Source: an uncultured Clostridia bacterium
GTDB taxonomy: Bacteria > Bacillota > Clostridia > Christensenellales > Pumilibacteraceae
DNA: 9,138 bases
Assembly: GCA_934247335.1 (NCBI GenBank)
Contig: CAKQJJ010000041.1
Coordinates: 1-9,138 of the forward strand
Direction: 5' to 3'
The notes under the pieces were generated by a model. The model was not told the origin of the DNA. It saw nothing but the letters and a program-made list of their open reading frames with translations, and searched no databases. Below, in pieces: positions 1 through 7,536 of the stretch; position 1 is the stretch's first letter; every line of letters starts with the position of its first letter. The translations under genes and the position numbers were made by a program.

Positions 1-1367
1 TCTCTGCTCAATTCCTCGCGACATACTGAGCAGTAAACTACGCTGTCACATCGGCCCGAAGCCGTACAGGTTGCCGCGACGCGATTTTCTTCCACCGGTG
101 CAGACTCTTTATGTCCGAGCGCAGGAATAGTCTTCTCTTCGCGGTTCAATTCCTCGTGACATACAGAGCAGTAAATAACGCTGTCGCATCGTCCCGAAGC
201 CGTGCAGGTTGCCGCGACGAGATTTTCTTCCACCGGTGCAGACTCTTTATGTCCGAGCGCAGCTATAACTTTCTGCTCAACGAGAACTTCACTGCATACA
301 GAGCAGTGCTTTCCTTCGGTCAAGCCGGTCGTCGTACAAGTAGCCGCAACTGCCTGGTCAACCACTTCCTTATGTCCGAGTGCGAGAATTTCCTTATACG
401 TACTATAATCGCAACGAGAGCAAGTGTCGTACTCGTTCCAGCCGAGTGCAGTACAGGTTGCAGCCTTTGCTTCGTGGTGAATATAATCGTGTCCGAGCGC
501 GGCTATAACTTTCTGTTCAACGAGAACTTCGTTGCATACCGAGCAGTGTTTACCTTCGGTCAAGCCAGTCGTCGTGCAGGTTGCCGCAACAGCCTGGTCA
601 ACCACTTCTTTATGTCCGAGCGCCGCAATAGTCTTTTCTTCGCGGCTCAATTCCTCATGACATACAGAACAATACACTACTAAATCGTAATGTCCTGCGG
701 TTGTACAAGTTGCCTCAACGCGGTTTTCTTCAACAGGTTCAGCTTCTTTATGTCCGAGTGCGGGGATTTCCTTATACGTACTGTAATCGCAACGGGAGCA
801 AGTGTAGTATTCGTTCCAGCCTATTGCCGTACACGTTGCCGACTTTGCTTCATGGTGAATATAATCGTGTCCGAGTGCAGCTATAACTTTCTGTTCAACG
901 AGAACTTCGTTGCATTCAGAGCAGTGTTTTCCTTCGGTCAAGCCGGTCGCGGTACAAGTAGCTGCAACTGCCTCGTCGATCACTTCTTTATGTCCAAACT
1001 CTGGGATTTCTTTATACGTACTATAATCGCAACGAGAGCAAGTGTCGTATTCGTTCCAGCCTATTGCAGTACACGTTGCTGCCTTTGCTTCGTGATGAAT
1101 GTAATCGTGCCCGAGTGCATCAACGACTTTCTGCTCAACAAGAACTTCGTTACATACAGAGCAGTGTTTACCCTCAGTCAAGCCGGTCGCGGTACAAGTA
1201 GCCTCTACCTCCTCGTCAATTACTTCTTTATGTCCGAGTGCCGCAATAGTCTTTTCTTCGCGGCTCAATTCTTCGTTACATACCGAGCAATACACTACTA
1301 AATCATAGTGTCCTGCGACCATGCAAGTAGCCTCAACGCGGTTTTCTTCCACTGCCGCGGCGTCTTT
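1..1367 (-). repeat. Mosaic array of Cys-rich 'ATC...CxxC...ALGH' coding repeats
   Basis: In-frame tandem repeats encode residues 487 to at least 941 of the surface protein. There are three unit lengths. Type A (138 bp, 46 aa) is KE..VEENRV.ATC then x11-C-x2-C and EELSREEKTI.ALGH. Type B (123 bp, 41 aa) has ATC-x10-CSVC-NEVLVEQKV. Type C (117 bp, 39 aa) is DYIHHEAK.ATC-x10-CSRC-DYSTYKEIP. Coordinates in protein order: A 1367-1230, B 1229-1107, C 1106-990, B 989-867, C 866-750, A 749-612, B 611-489, C 488-372, B 371-249, A 248-111, A 110-1 (cut). Each unit has three Cys plus an ALGH-type His. The last two A units carry GRCD in place of GHYD, adding a fourth Cys. A divergent first unit lies at about 1368-1470. 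Two C copies differ at about 15 of 117 bases by hand count. Similar repeats are familiar from surface proteins of gut Firmicutes; their function is not established. Confidence 0.95.
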
Positions 1368-2825
1368 ATGTCCGAGCGCAGGGATAACCGTAACGTCGGT
1401 AGTTTTATCGCAGCGCGAGCAGTGCCGCGATTTGCTGCCTTTCTCGGTGCAAGTGGGCTGAATATCGATCGTAAACGCACCAGCAAAATCGTGCGGAACC
1501 GCGACCGTCGCGCCCGAGTATTCCACCGTTTGTTCGACGAAATTTTTATCGGTAATTTTGCTGCCGGTCAGCGTGAAAGCGCTTTTCGTCTCGCACGGAG
1601 CAATCACCTTAAATTTAAGGCGAGCGACCGCGGCGTTATCGGAAATTCCGTTTTCGTAGATAAACGACAGGCGGGCAACGCCGTTTTTGAACGCGGTATT
1701 GCCGACGACCATAGACCCGTCGAGAGTTTTTGCAATCTCCGTGCAGGCGTACTCGGCGGAGTTAAACCCGATAAAAAAGTCTCCCGCGGCGATCGAAGTA
1801 TCTTTTTCGGCAAAAACGTCAAGCACGATTTCGGACGAAGAAACCGAAACGGTTTTAAGCATAATTTTCGGATAAACAACTGCCGTCGGAATTTTTTCGG
1901 TCTCCACCGAAACCGAAACGGTCGAACCGTTGTAAGGTTTCAGCGCCGAATCGTACAAAGCGGACGAGATAAATTCGATCTGCGTTTTGCCGTCCGCATC
2001 CCCAATAACCTCGAACGAGGCAGTCATAGCCGTCACGTACGACGGAGCCGCCGACAGCGCCGCGTACGAAATTTTCACGTAGCCGTCGGTTTTATCGTTT
2101 ATCGAAAAAACGGCGGAATCCGCGTTTTTGAGCGCGTCACCCGGGCTTACCGATTTAAGCGCCAGCATATTGCCGTCAAAATTCATCTCGAAGTCGGCGG
2201 AAGCGAACCCGCGCGAATTGCTCGTGTAAAAGCCGACGTTAAAGACGTCGCCCTTGCGCTTTACTCCGCCCGAATAACTGGCGTTAAAACTAATCTTTTC
2301 GGTTATCTGCGGCTTGGCGTTAACCGTGATTTTGCAGCTTTGCGAAGCCACCGCAACCGCGTTCAAAGCCGAATCGTAGCAGTCGCCGACGATAATTTCC
2401 GCGGTGTAATCTCCGATTTCGGCGTCGCTTTTCGCATACAGAAGAACGCGCAAAAGCAAGCCGTTTCCGTCCAGTCCGTCCACAGAAACCAGGCTGAACT
2501 TAATTTCGCCGGCGGTTTCCGCATTGACGTCGCCGAGCGCGCCCGACGCGAAACTGCCCTTGGACGCGCTTCCGAGATTAAACGCGGAGCAATCGTAACG
2601 AACGCACAGATCCAAACCCGCCACGTCCGTAAAATTTTTGGCGTACACGTAAATATAAGCGCCGCTGCCCTGCGTTACGGAAACGTTCTCGGCGTACACC
2701 GTCGGCACCTCGGCAGGCTCTTCCGCCGCGACGAACACGCCGCCGGAACAGAAAAGCAGCAAAAGCGCCGACAATATCGCCGGAATAAGATACAGGCGCG
2801 CTGTTTTTTTAATTTTTTCTGACAT
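1..2825 (-). CDS. Secreted cohesin-like / Cys-rich repeat surface protein (C-terminus beyond the left edge)
   Basis: One uninterrupted minus-strand frame of 941 codons runs from ATG at 2825 off the left edge. The N-terminus has lysines, a hydrophobic core (residues about 11-33) and a likely signal peptidase I site near VAA-EE (residues 32-36). Residues 42-170, 172-310 and 315-445 are three beta-sandwich modules. They share a cohesin-like pattern: an LDLCVRYD-type strand, a GEIKFSLVS-type strand, a G-LL-V-type strand, then DYTAEI. From about residue 450 a Cys-rich repeat array runs to the edge. The gene lies 32 bases after the dockerin-protease gene on the same strand with no terminator between them, so it is probably co-transcribed. 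The ribosome site is weak (GAGTGG about 8 bases before ATG), so translational coupling is plausible. Cohesin domains are known to bind dockerins; that these bind the neighbouring dockerin is inference. The wall anchor, if any, lies outside the window. The alternative is generic adhesin beta-sandwiches. Confidence 0.9.
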   Translation of the reverse strand, partial: MSEKIKKTARLYLIPAILSALLLLFCSGGVFVAAEEPAEVPTVYAENVSVTQGSGAYIYVYAKNFTDVAGLDLCVRYDCSAFNLGSASKGSFASGALGDVNAETAGEIKFSLVSVDGLDGNGLLLRVLLYAKSDAEIGDYTAEIIVGDCYDSALNAVAVASQSCKITVNAKPQITEKISFNASYSGGVKRKGDVFNVGFYTSNSRGFASADFEMNFDGNMLALKSVSPGDALKNADSAVFSINDKTDGYVKISYAALSAAPSYVTAMTASFEVIGDADGKTQIEFISSALYDSALKPYNGSTVSVSVETEKIPTAVVYPKIMLKTVSVSSSEIVLDVFAEKDTSIAAGDFFIGFNSAEYACTEIAKTLDGSMVVGNTAFKNGVARLSFIYENGISDNAAVARLKFKVIAPCETKSAFTLTGSKITDKNFVEQTVEYSGATVAVPHDFAGAFTIDIQPTCTEKGSKSRHCSRCDKTTDVTVIPALGHKDAAAVEENRVEATCMVAGHYDLVVYCSVCNEELSREEKTIAALGHKEVIDEEVEATCTATGLTEGKHCSVCNEVLVEQKVVDALGHDYIHHEAKAATCTAIGWNEYDTCSRCDYSTYKEIPEFGHKEVIDEAVAATCTATGLTEGKHCSECNEVLVEQKVIAALGHDYIHHEAKSATCTAIGWNEYYTCSRCDYSTYKEIPALGHKEAEPVEENRVEATCTTAGHYDLVVYCSVCHEELSREEKTIAALGHKEVVDQAVAATCTTTGLTEGKHCSVCNEVLVEQKVIAALGHDYIHHEAKAATCTALGWNEYDTCSRCDYSTYKEILALGHKEVVDQAVAATCTTTGLTEGKHCSVCSEVLVEQKVIAALGHKESAPVEENLVAATCTASGRCDSVIYCSVCHEELNREEKTIPALGHKESAPVEENRVAATCTASGRCDSVVYCSVCREELSR
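1491..1883 (-). other. Cohesin-like module 3 (most divergent)
   Basis: These are residues 315-445. A similar order of strands is seen: 'SSSEIVLDVFAEKDTSIAAGDFF', 'IGFNSAEYACTEI', 'GVARLSFIYENG', 'AAVARLKFKVIAPCETKSAF'. The match to cohesin is weaker than for modules 1 and 2, and it could be another beta-sandwich type. It directly precedes the Cys-rich array. Confidence 0.45.
1896..2312 (-). other. Cohesin-like module 2
   Basis: These are residues 172-310. The strand pattern matches module 1: GDVFNVGFYTSN, then 'FASADFEMNFDGNMLALKSV', then 'GYVKISYAAL', then 'TAMTASFEVIGDADGKTQIEF'. The central part has the classic cohesin layout of a strand with a D/N-G-N-x-L turn followed by a KSVSPGD-type segment. 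It has no cysteine, unlike module 1. It has diverged strongly from module 1, so it is an old duplication or a different binding specificity. Confidence 0.6.
2316..2702 (-). other. Cohesin-like module 1
   Basis: These are residues 42-170 of the surface protein. The order of strands resembles the cohesin family: VSVTQGSGAYIYVYAKN, then a 'LDLCVRYD' strand, a 'GEIKFSLVS' strand with a following DGLDGNG turn, a 'LLLRVLLYAK' strand and 'DYTAEIIVGD'. This is the most cohesin-like of the three modules. It carries Cys74, Cys79, Cys149 and Cys164, which is unusual for a cohesin. The assignment is by eye; a profile search against cohesin families would settle it. Confidence 0.7.
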
Positions 2826-2857
2826 AATAACAACCACTCGGTACTACCACGGCAAAA

Positions 2858-5800
2858 TCAGACGATCGAGCCGATTTTACCGCTTACGTACTGCAAAATT
2901 CTCATGGCTTCCGCCGCGGACAGAACGCCGTCTTTATCGATATCGGCGCGCATAAACTGCTCCTCGGTGAGATTAAGCTTATCGTTTGCCGCCTGCAACA
3001 GCATAAGCGCGTCCTTATTGGTGATTACGCCGTCGCCGTCCACGTCGCCCAGCGAATTATCGTCCACGGCGACTTTAACCGTCACGAGATAGGGCTTTTC
3101 CGCAGTGCCGTTATACGTGTGCGACACGCCGTCGAAAGCGTCGATATAATATTCAAGTCCCGCAAGCGAAATGCTTTCCGCTCCCACTATGCCGTAATAG
3201 CGGCTGTTGTTATTGTACATTTTATACGTCTTCCACTCGCCGCCGACAACTCTGTAATATAGCGTTGCCGAGGTTATCTGCAAGTTATCGGTTATGGTTG
3301 CCGAAATAACCAGATTTTTACCCGTGTACGCCGTGCGAACGGGCGAATGATAGATATTGGGCGCCATCGTATCCATTGCGCGGATGACAATCTTTCCGCT
3401 GGGCGTGGACTCCGACATATCGGTTTTTACCACCGTGAAGTTATAGTAATAAAGTTTGCCCGGCTCAACCGTCGAATCGAAAAATTCGTTTTCGTCGGCA
3501 GCAAGCACGTAGTCGTTGAGACGAGTATACAAACCGTCCTCTTTGTCGCTGCGATATACGTTGTATCCAAGCAGCGTGTCGAAGTCGTCCTGCTGCCAGG
3601 TGAGTTTTACGCCCGTTTCGGTTGCCTCGCCCTGCATAATCATTGCCTGAGCCGCCGTGGTGTCGATTTCAAATGAAAATCTAACTCCATCACATAATGT
3701 TAAAAATGAATCTCCTTTCGCGTGCCCGTTTTCAATTTTAAAATATTGAATACCGTTCTCAATGGTGGTATTAAGCGTGTACGTACCTTCCCAACGGCGT
3801 GCGGAAACGTACTTGCCGCTGATTTCGTATTCGGCGTACGGTTTGGACGAGCCGAATCTCAGGCGGAGCGGAACCGTAGTGTCCATATCGCGGTTGAACT
3901 CCACCACGAACGTGCAGGTTTCGTTGCTTACCGTGCGTGCGCGCTCGCCGTTGCTGTTGATGACGTACGCGTCGGTTACAAACGGGAAGGTATTTTCGGG
4001 CGCGCTCGTTAATATCTCATCAAAGACAATATCTTGATGAGCTGGATCATCATCATAGTCATAAATTATATCATTTATGATTTTTTTATTTAACGTTCCC
4101 CAATAATTGCCTTTAATGTTAATAATCGGAGGTTTAGTTCCACTTCCTTTAGCAGTTATTCTCGTAATGTCCCATAAATCCCCTGTTGAATAGTTATTTA
4201 AAATTGCATTATTACTGAAATAGCCTAAATTATTTTTCTCACATATTTCAACAATTTTTTTGTTTAATTCCTCTATTGAGTCAACAGATAATTTATTTTT
4301 AGGAATACTAATTCTAGCCTGCCCATTTTCAAATCCGATCATATCACCATCAAAATAATTAGCAATCTCTTTTATATATGATCTCATGTAATAAGTATAT
4401 CTATTACTCAAGTATGTACCACCCATTCCCAAACTTACGCTATATGCGGCAGTTTCTTCCACTAAACCGCTAACATAGACCTTGATAGCCTCCATATATA
4501 CAACATTGTTTCGTTGCTCACCAGTATCAATTACACAATTTCTAAAAATATTATTTCCACATTGACTTTCACTAATGGTATGACTTTGAATAAAAGCGCA
4601 ACCGTCAAAATAACAATAATCAACAAATCCTTTCCAATCTTTAAATTTACACTGATACAATTCTGCATTGCTCAACTTCGGAAGTGAGCCGTTGTCTGTA
4701 AAAATACAATGATCAAAATGCTTAATTGTACTTCCTGATAATCTCATATTTTCAATCAACGTATATGACATTGAAATTTCGCCCTGCTCACGTGAAGTAA
4801 ATTGAATCGACACACCTTTGTGTTGCTCATAAACAACCAATCGGACAAGATTATTCTCCTCACCTTCAACGATTAATTTGCCATCAACTAAAACGTATCC
4901 TAAACCGCCTTGGCTATATGGATCTTTTTTACTATCACAGAAAAATTCTATTGTTGTTCCCGCTTCAATCTTTAACGTTGCGTTTTCAGCAACATAAAAT
5001 CCATAAGGCGCAATATAATATTTATCATTTTTTAATGTTAAATCTTCCGTAATTCGATCAGGTATTAGTATTCCATTTCTGACGTAAAACTCAACTAACC
5101 CTTTCGATTGATATACCTGTTTATCTTCAGCATCTATGCCATTTTCAAAAAATATTCTTAAGTTCAATTTAACAAGGTAATTATTAGGACAAGTCTCAGA
5201 GATTTTGACCTTTAAGTCTGAAATAGTTCCAGTAATAACCCCGTCTTCTGATCGCATCAAGTTATCCTTGGTGGAATACGTACCCACCCCGTCGAAATTT
5301 ACCGTATCGGTTACCATTTCCACGTACGGATTTGCAATTTCCAAACTGCTTAACGCGTCGATAGTGACGACGGTGTTTTTGCTCATGCCCCAGCGGTTGC
5401 GCAAAATAGCGCCGATATTTATCGTTTCACCCGCGTCGATAACGCCATCGCCGTTGTTTGCCTCGTCAATACTTTCGCTGTCGAACAAGTAATATCCAAA
5501 AAGGTTTACGTCCGGCTTGGGCTGCTTTGTAAGCGCGGCGTACGCGTTTGTCATCATCGGGAGATTGTGCAGTTTTCCATCCACAGTATGCATTGTCGGC
5601 AAGCAGCAAATCGCCTCGTCCTCGCTGGTGGAGCAAAGCTGCGCGGCGATAAATTTACTGGGGTACATGTCCCTGTCCGTGTAGTAGCTGCGTAATAGCG
5701 CCGCTATGCCCGAAACCACCGGCGCCGCCATGCTGGTGCCGTAAAGCTTGCCGTAACGGTTGTTGGGCAGAGTGCTTAGCATTGCCTCGCCCGGGGCGTA

Positions 5801-7093
5801 CAATTCGTATTCCACGGAGTTATATTCACATGCGTCCCAGTTGGTAAACAACGACTCGATTCCCAAAGCGTTTACGCTCATTACCCCCACGACGTAAGAA
5901 AGCGCTCCGGGATAGCTGGGGAGCCATTCTTCAATATATTCTTCATAGTTATCGGTCTCTTCATTAGGTTTTCCGTCATTACCCGCAGCGGCAACCAACG
6001 TGGAAGTGGTGTACGCCGCCTGCAAAGCGTCCTGCACAGCAATCGAGCATGCACCTCCGCCAAATGACATATTGATGACGTCAGCGCCGTGCGTATAGGC
6101 GTAGATAATTGCTTCGGCGATATCGCTCTGCAAAAACACGCCGGTAGCCTGACCTGCCTTTATAGCCATGATTTTTGCGTTGTACGCAACGCCCACGATG
6201 CCGGTTTTGTTGTTTGCGGCGGCGATAATGCCGGCAACGTGCGTGCCGTGACCGTGGTCGTCCATCGGGTCGCCGCTGTGGAAACGCGCGTCGCTTACCG
6301 TGGAGCAGCCGTACACGTCGTCTATATATCCGTCGCCGTCGTCGTCTATTCCGTTACTGGGGATTTCGCCGGGGTTTACCCACATATTTGCTTTCAGATC
6401 GGGGTGATTGTAGTCCACGCCGGTATCTATTACGGCTACAGTAACCGACGAAGATCCGCCGGCAGGCACGCCCTGATTTTTAAGCCAGCGCCAGGATTTT
6501 TGTATGTCGCACGCGGTGAGGTACCACTGATCGCGCACCTGAATATTGCCGAGTACGTCGTCGATAAGGTCGTTGAGCGACGAAACCGAACTGCCGTCAT
6601 CCTCGGACTGATAGGAGCTGTCTTCGTAGATATAGTCGAAATCGGCAATAAGCACCACTTTCAGCGAGCGCGCTTTTTTCACCGCCGTTTCAACGTCGGT
6701 CTGCTCGCCCACGATTGCGCGGTACCACTGCGTTCCGTCGGGATTTTCGGACACTCTCTCCATTTCCACGAACCCGCACGACTTTAAGTCGCGAAGAAGT
6801 TCGCCGTCGTAATTTTTGCCGAATTTCAGCAGTGCGGAACGCTGATCGTACTTGTAGTTTCCGCTTAAAAATTCCTCGTGATAAACCACGTCGAACGGCG
6901 CAAGCAGATTGCCGTCCTTGTCCGTAGCCTCGCCGCTGTACGTTGCGGCAAGATCGGTGAGAGGCACTTCGGTTTCGGCGTACTGAGTGATATTGTCCAC
7001 GCCGTCCTTAGCCGCGCAGCCGATGAACACCGCGCACGTCACGCACAACACGAGTGCCAGCGATAAAAATATTTTAACGCTTTTCTTTTTCAT
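2858..7093 (-). CDS. Dockerin-bearing modular subtilase (peptidase family S8), putative lipoprotein
   Basis: This is a 1411-aa extracellular serine endopeptidase. The N-terminus is a signal with a lipobox-like VFIGC, so Cys26 may be lipidated, although Phe at -3 is not ideal. Residues about 65-160 look like an inhibitory propeptide. The S8 catalytic domain spans about 215-490. It has Asp223 (VIDTGVDYNHPDL), His282 (HGHGTHVAG), oxyanion Asn372 (AAAGND) and Ser454 (YGTSMAAPVVSG), so the triad is intact. An Asp-rich calcium-type loop, NGIDDDGDGYIDD, lies at 247-259. Then come a beta-sandwich with GDGVIDAGET (548-557), a beta-helix-like region (about 680-870) closed by GNYWGT (995-1000), an Ig-like module (about 1040-1145), an FnIII-like module (about 1150-1235), another Ig-like module (about 1243-1345) and a dockerin (1348-1408). 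The ATG is fixed by GGAGGT seven bases upstream. The middle of the gene is distinctly AT-rich. The substrate is unknown. The protease call is very secure; the accessory domain names are tentative. Confidence 0.97.
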   Translation of the reverse strand: MKKKSVKIFLSLALVLCVTCAVFIGCAAKDGVDNITQYAETEVPLTDLAATYSGEATDKDGNLLAPFDVVYHEEFLSGNYKYDQRSALLKFGKNYDGELLRDLKSCGFVEMERVSENPDGTQWYRAIVGEQTDVETAVKKARSLKVVLIADFDYIYEDSSYQSEDDGSSVSSLNDLIDDVLGNIQVRDQWYLTACDIQKSWRWLKNQGVPAGGSSSVTVAVIDTGVDYNHPDLKANMWVNPGEIPSNGIDDDGDGYIDDVYGCSTVSDARFHSGDPMDDHGHGTHVAGIIAAANNKTGIVGVAYNAKIMAIKAGQATGVFLQSDIAEAIIYAYTHGADVINMSFGGGACSIAVQDALQAAYTTSTLVAAAGNDGKPNEETDNYEEYIEEWLPSYPGALSYVVGVMSVNALGIESLFTNWDACEYNSVEYELYAPGEAMLSTLPNNRYGKLYGTSMAAPVVSGIAALLRSYYTDRDMYPSKFIAAQLCSTSEDEAICCLPTMHTVDGKLHNLPMMTNAYAALTKQPKPDVNLFGYYLFDSESIDEANNGDGVIDAGETINIGAILRNRWGMSKNTVVTIDALSSLEIANPYVEMVTDTVNFDGVGTYSTKDNLMRSEDGVITGTISDLKVKISETCPNNYLVKLNLRIFFENGIDAEDKQVYQSKGLVEFYVRNGILIPDRITEDLTLKNDKYYIAPYGFYVAENATLKIEAGTTIEFFCDSKKDPYSQGGLGYVLVDGKLIVEGEENNLVRLVVYEQHKGVSIQFTSREQGEISMSYTLIENMRLSGSTIKHFDHCIFTDNGSLPKLSNAELYQCKFKDWKGFVDYCYFDGCAFIQSHTISESQCGNNIFRNCVIDTGEQRNNVVYMEAIKVYVSGLVEETAAYSVSLGMGGTYLSNRYTYYMRSYIKEIANYFDGDMIGFENGQARISIPKNKLSVDSIEELNKKIVEICEKNNLGYFSNNAILNNYSTGDLWDITRITAKGSGTKPPIINIKGNYWGTLNKKIINDIIYDYDDDPAHQDIVFDEILTSAPENTFPFVTDAYVINSNGERARTVSNETCTFVVEFNRDMDTTVPLRLRFGSSKPYAEYEISGKYVSARRWEGTYTLNTTIENGIQYFKIENGHAKGDSFLTLCDGVRFSFEIDTTAAQAMIMQGEATETGVKLTWQQDDFDTLLGYNVYRSDKEDGLYTRLNDYVLAADENEFFDSTVEPGKLYYYNFTVVKTDMSESTPSGKIVIRAMDTMAPNIYHSPVRTAYTGKNLVISATITDNLQITSATLYYRVVGGEWKTYKMYNNNSRYYGIVGAESISLAGLEYYIDAFDGVSHTYNGTAEKPYLVTVKVAVDDNSLGDVDGDGVITNKDALMLLQAANDKLNLTEEQFMRADIDKDGVLSAAEAMRILQYVSGKIGSIV
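2870..3052 (-). other. Type I dockerin module of the subtilase
   Basis: These are residues 1348-1408, the extreme C-terminus. Two EF-hand-like calcium loops are visible. Loop 1 is D1350-V-D1352-G-D1354-G-VIT-NK-D1361, followed by an ALMLLQAAN helix. Loop 2 is D1384-I-D1386-K-D1388-G-VLSAA-E1395, followed by an AMRILQYVSG helix. All expected acidic ligands are present in both loops, so it should fold in calcium. Known dockerins bind cohesins; the adjacent gene supplies candidate cohesins. Confidence 0.92.
4020..5270 (-). other. AT-rich insert-like segment within the subtilase gene (beta-helix region)
   Basis: This stretch encodes residues about 608-1025 and is much more AT-rich than the rest of the gene. 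For example, 4081-4140 has 17 G or C in 60 bases against 42 in 60 at 6241-6300 (hand counts). The codons are mainly AAA, AAT, TTA and ATT, while the flanks favour GCG, GGC and GTC. The frame is unbroken across both edges. It covers the end of the first beta-sandwich, the whole beta-helix-like region and the NYWG cap. A second small AT-rich patch lies at about 3665-3775. Acquisition by recombination is an inference. Confidence 0.75.
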
Positions 7094-7100
7094 TGTTATG

Positions 7101-7106
7101 ACCTCC
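7101..7106 (-). promoter_or_regulatory. Ribosome binding site of the subtilase gene
   Basis: GGAGGT on the minus strand lies seven bases before the ATG at 7093. It is a near-perfect anti-SD match at ideal spacing and decides the start. Confidence 0.9.
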
Positions 7107-7183
7107 GATATAATTTTTCCTGAAACAAAATAATTAAAATTTTTTGTTGCGATAAGCCAAGCATATCTCAGCTTTTCATATAA

Positions 7184-7212
7184 ATTATAGCCGTTTTATT
7201 GCGGCATGTCAA
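7184..7212 (-). promoter_or_regulatory. Consensus sigma-70/sigmaA promoter for the leftward subtilase-cohesin operon
   Basis: On the minus strand TTGACA occupies 7212-7207 and TATAAT occupies 7189-7184, with a spacer of exactly 17 bases. Both hexamers match the housekeeping consensus fully. Transcription should start near 7177, giving a leader of about 84 bases that is AT-rich and shows no riboswitch that I recognise. Such a perfect promoter suggests strong expression unless it is repressed. Confidence 0.85.
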
Positions 7213-7272
7213 CCGATAAACCCGAATTTTTACATAAATTACGGTAAAAAATAATTATTATCTATTAACTGC

Positions 7273-7285
7273 GACAGATTCTGTC
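7273..7285. promoter_or_regulatory. Perfect 13-bp inverted repeat, possible operator
   Basis: GACAGA-T-TCTGTC is a perfect dyad with one central base. It lies about 60 bp upstream of the -35 box of the subtilase promoter and about 130 bp upstream of the -35 of the divergent hydrolase promoter. The position fits an activator or shared regulator site, but no cognate regulator gene is in the window. Confidence 0.35.
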
Positions 7286-7302
7286 ACAACTACGTACAAT
7301 TT

Positions 7303-7357
7303 TTCTTTCGCGGTAGCGTTCGGTTGTGTTCAATTGTTCTTTTACGGCAACGTTCGG
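7303..7357. repeat. Pair of 21-bp imperfect direct repeats in the divergent promoter region
   Basis: The copies at 7303-7323 and 7337-7357 match at 17 of 21 bases (TTCTTT..CGG.A.CGTTCGG) and start 34 bp apart, close to three helical turns. This could be a paired regulator site on one face of the DNA or chance in a low-complexity stretch. Confidence 0.35.
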
Positions 7358-7417
7358 CGCGACAAAAGCCTCGTTCTTTGCCCCCGCCCGTATTTTCGAT
7401 TACGCGCGCGTTAATTA

Positions 7418-7447
7418 TTGTTCGCGGCAAAAAAAATGTGATATAAT
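7418..7447 (+). promoter_or_regulatory. Extended -10 promoter for the alpha/beta hydrolase gene
   Basis: TATAAT at 7442-7447 is preceded by TG plus one base (7439-7441), an extended -10. A weak -35 TTGTTC (7418-7423) lies 18 bases upstream. The predicted start is near 7454, giving a leader of about 90 bases. The leader contains a tiny CCGA/TCGG hairpin (7461-7472). Confidence 0.65.
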
Positions 7448-7529
7448 ATGTTCGGCGGAACCGATTTTTCGGCAAAGACTGCGGCGTTATTCTTCACGGG
7501 CTTTTACAAAAATCGATCCGACTATCTTC

Positions 7530-7536
7530 GGGAGAG
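7530..7536 (+). promoter_or_regulatory. Ribosome binding site of the alpha/beta hydrolase gene
   Basis: GGGAGAG lies nine bases before the ATG at 7546 and supports that start. Confidence 0.7.

Noticed and set aside
111..1301. Two long plus-strand open frames with repeating protein patterns
   Set aside because: They are antisense readings of the Cys-rich repeat array; the repeat periodicity keeps the frame open.
1..1470. The regular repeat array as a CRISPR
   Set aside because: Units are 117-138 bp, have no unique spacers, stay in frame and encode conserved Cys motifs.
1308..2822. A 504-codon open frame on the plus strand
   Set aside because: It is codon-aligned antisense to the cohesin-like gene. 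Its translation is rich in Arg, Asn and Phe with no recognisable domain, while the minus frame has a signal peptide and structured modules.
6089..6787. A 232-codon plus-strand open frame
   Set aside because: It lies wholly antisense to the catalytic domain of the subtilase, where the true frame shows an intact catalytic triad.
1..7093. A cellulosome gene cluster
   Set aside because: A dockerin and cohesin-like modules are present, but no glycoside hydrolase or carbohydrate-binding module is seen; the only catalytic domain is a protease.
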